Assembly: GCA_013203365.1 (NCBI GenBank)
Contig: JABMQG010000494.1
Coordinates: 1-6,303, forward strand
Source of the DNA: Planctomycetota bacterium
Lineage (GTDB): Bacteria; Planctomycetota; Phycisphaerae; SM23-33; FEN-1343
Length of the DNA: 6,303 nucleotides
Reading direction: 5' to 3'
Shown here: piece by piece, positions 5,458-6,303 of the stretch
How the letters are laid out: each line of letters begins with the position of its first letter
How positions within the stretch are numbered: the first letter of the stretch is position 1
Translations under genes and position numbers: made by a program
The notes under the pieces: model-generated
What the model saw: only the letters and a program-made list of their open reading frames with translations
Databases searched by the model: none
Told to the model about the DNA's origin: nothing

Positions 5458-6075
5458 CTATGCCCTATGCCGACGGCGTATCAGGGCCATGGAAGCCAGT
5501 GCCAGCAAAGACAGCGTGGCGGGTTCGGGAACCGGCTCGCCGCCGGTTTCAAAACAGCCCACGAAGAGCGAAAAGTCGAAGATGTCCACGTCAGCGTCGC
5601 CATCCAGGTCACCATCGTCGTACGTCATGCCGTTCTTCGTGCCATAGTTAGGCTGGAAGATCACAAAGTCGAAGATGTCTTTGTCCCCGTCATGGTCGAG
5701 GTCGCCGACAAGAGCGGGGTCGGGAATCGGCTCGCTGGCGGTGAAGGTTTCCCAACAGCCCACAAAGAGCGCAAAGTCGAAGATGTCCACGTCAGTGTCG
5801 CCGTCCAGGTCGCCATCTTCGAACGTCATGCCGCTCGTCGTGCCGTAGTTAGGCTGGAAGATCATAAAGTCGAAGATGTCTTTGACTCCGTCATGGTTGA
5901 TGTCGCCGAGAAGGATAGGGATACAACCCTGATCCGTTGTAAGCGACTCGCCTGGCATTACCTCGTAGAAAAGCCCATTGCCATCATCCGACACGCTCCC
6001 TTGAACCGGTGACACGCAGGCCAAAAGCGTGGCTGAGGCAACTACAAAGAATGCAACTACTTGCGTGCGGTTCAT
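5458..6075 (-). CDS. Secreted PEP-CTERM protein with two dockerin-type calcium-binding modules
   Basis: The product is 205 residues, from ATG 6073-6075 to TAG 5458-5460. AAAAGGAG ends 6 bases before the start and supports it. Residues 1-26 form a signal peptide; LLAC at 17-20 also loosely fits a lipobox, so lipidation is a minor alternative. Two near-identical modules follow (about 55-110 and 122-177). Each has two DxDxDGxxD-type loops ending in DIFDF, with ligands at 58/60/62/66/69, 89/91/93/97/100, 125/127/129/133/136 and 156/158/160/164/167. Four calcium ions are therefore expected. Each module also has IFQPNYGT and FVGC(W/F)ET. The C-terminus is a PEP-CTERM sorting signal: VPEP at 182-185, a hydrophobic stretch 187-199 and an arginine-rich end (RRRHR). 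Proteins of this class are processed by an exosortase and reach the cell surface or matrix. No enzymatic domain is present; almost the whole mature protein is calcium modules. In cellulosomes dockerins bind cohesins, but no partner is visible here. Confidence 0.92.
   Translation of the reverse strand: MNRTQVVAFFVVASATLLACVSPVQGSVSDDGNGLFYEVMPGESLTTDQGCIPILLGDINHDGVKDIFDFMIFQPNYGTTSGMTFEDGDLDGDTDVDIFDFALFVGCWETFTASEPIPDPALVGDLDHDGDKDIFDFVIFQPNYGTKNGMTYDDGDLDGDADVDIFDFSLFVGCFETGGEPVPEPATLSLLALASMALIRRRHRA
5558..5709 (-). repeat. Intragenic tandem repeat, copy 2 (C-terminal module)
   Basis: These 152 bases match 5759-5910 with about 16 mismatches counted by eye, at a spacing of 201 bases (67 codons). 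Similarity continues on the lower-coordinate side, where codons for EPVPEP correspond to EPIPDP in the other copy. The 14-mer AAGTCGAAGATGTC recurs four times in the gene, once per DIFDF motif. Confidence 0.85.
5759..5910 (-). repeat. Intragenic tandem repeat, copy 1 (N-terminal module)
   Basis: Partner of the copy at 5558-5709. It encodes the first double-loop module. Differences are mainly synonymous or conservative, pointing to a fairly recent in-frame duplication or ongoing gene conversion. Confidence 0.85.
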
Positions 6076-6117
6076 GATCTGCTCCTTTTCTCTAGGTGCA
6101 GGTGTCGTGATCGCTAT

Positions 6118-6303
6118 CTATCCCCAGCCGACCGGGGCCGGCATGGCCGGTGCGATGTATCTGCGCCAGCGAAAGTTATAGCATTGATAAGAATCGTAGC
6201 CCTGCGATTTGCTACCACAATTTTCCTCAGTATCCCCCAAGCAGGCTGTCTTGTTGACGTCTTCACGTACACAGAGCAATCGCCCGGCTGAGCCGGAAAG
6301 CAA
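6118..6303 (-). CDS. Possible C-terminal end of an upstream gene (uncertain, open to the edge)
   Basis: A - strand frame enters at the right edge and stops at TAG 6118-6120, 42 bases before the PEP-CTERM start. Its 61-odd residues are cysteine-bearing (CLGDTEENCGSKSQGYDSYQ, then CYNFRWRRYI). If real, it would be the last part of a gene co-directional with the PEP-CTERM gene, perhaps in one operon. I recognise no family. Other frames here are open too (a + strand frame at 6061-6291), and a good promoter motif lies inside it, so it may be non-coding. Confidence 0.25.
   Translation of the reverse strand: MLSGSAGRLLCVREDVNKTACLGDTEENCGSKSQGYDSYQCYNFRWRRYIAPAMPAPVGWG
6175..6183 (-). promoter_or_regulatory. 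Candidate extended -10 promoter for the PEP-CTERM gene
   Basis: TGCTATAAC (- strand) has the TGn extension followed by TATAAC, a 5/6 match to the -10 consensus. It lies about 100 bases before the ATG, giving a leader near 90 bases. No clear -35 is seen, which is usual for extended -10 promoters. Overlapping inverted repeats just upstream (AATCG 6192-6196 with CGATT 6205-6209; GTAGC 6196-6200 with GCTAC 6211-6215) could bind a regulator. The leader also contains a GC-rich CCGGC/GCCGG hairpin near 6138-6150. Confidence 0.35.

Noticed and set aside
5410..6012. 200-residue + strand open frame opposite the PEP-CTERM gene
   Set aside because: Its internal repetition simply mirrors the duplicated calcium-loop modules on the other strand; no signal peptide or supported start.
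6074..6181. Short + strand frame of 35 residues ending in LRQRKL
   Set aside because: Its tail faintly resembles a sorting-signal end, but there is no ribosome binding site or PEP motif and it overlaps the leader of the - strand gene.

Overview
The window looks like a piece of a Planctomycetota chromosome, possibly Phycisphaerae-like. Three things point that way: a secreted protein with dockerin-type calcium loops and a PEP-CTERM tail, a long sigma-70 factor of an unusual multi-HTH layout, and the remnant of an autotransporter-type beta-strand repeat. The phylum call is inference from protein style. No rRNA, tRNA or marker gene supports it.

Layout from left to right. Bases 1-84 are the 3' end of a transposase gene (+ strand, probably IS630 family), which stops just before a CTAG-centred palindrome. 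Bases 85-253 hold a nested stem-loop between this gene and the convergent sigma gene. Bases 254-1924 (- strand) encode a 556-residue sigma-70 family protein with several N-terminal helix-turn-helix segments, sigma regions 1.2, 2 and 4, and apparently no region 3. Bases 1925-2339 are gene-free, with a weak promoter candidate and paired hairpins. Bases 2340-3959 (- strand) encode a 539-residue coiled-coil lipoprotein whose start is best placed at a GTG with a strong Shine-Dalgarno sequence.

Bases 3960-5457 form a 1.5 kb stretch without an intact gene. Its left part is AT-rich (around 4020-4110 and 4400-4480). Its right part carries a run of hairpins (about 4546-5050) that could be a structured RNA or REP-like DNA. 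It also contains a frameshifted fragment (about 5049-5250, - strand) resembling the C-terminal part of a planctomycete beta-strand-repeat surface protein. Bases 5458-6075 (- strand) encode a 205-residue PEP-CTERM protein built from a tandemly duplicated double-calcium-loop module. The last 230 bases hold a plausible extended -10 promoter for that gene, overlapped by an open frame running off the edge that may be the end of another gene.

All three intact genes lie on the - strand. The gaps are long and each gene has its own ribosome binding site, so they are probably separate transcription units. The lipoprotein, the PEP-CTERM protein and the surface-protein fragment all concern the cell envelope; the sigma factor is a regulator of unknown targets. 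I saw no CRISPR array, tRNA or recognisable riboswitch, and no complete mobile element.
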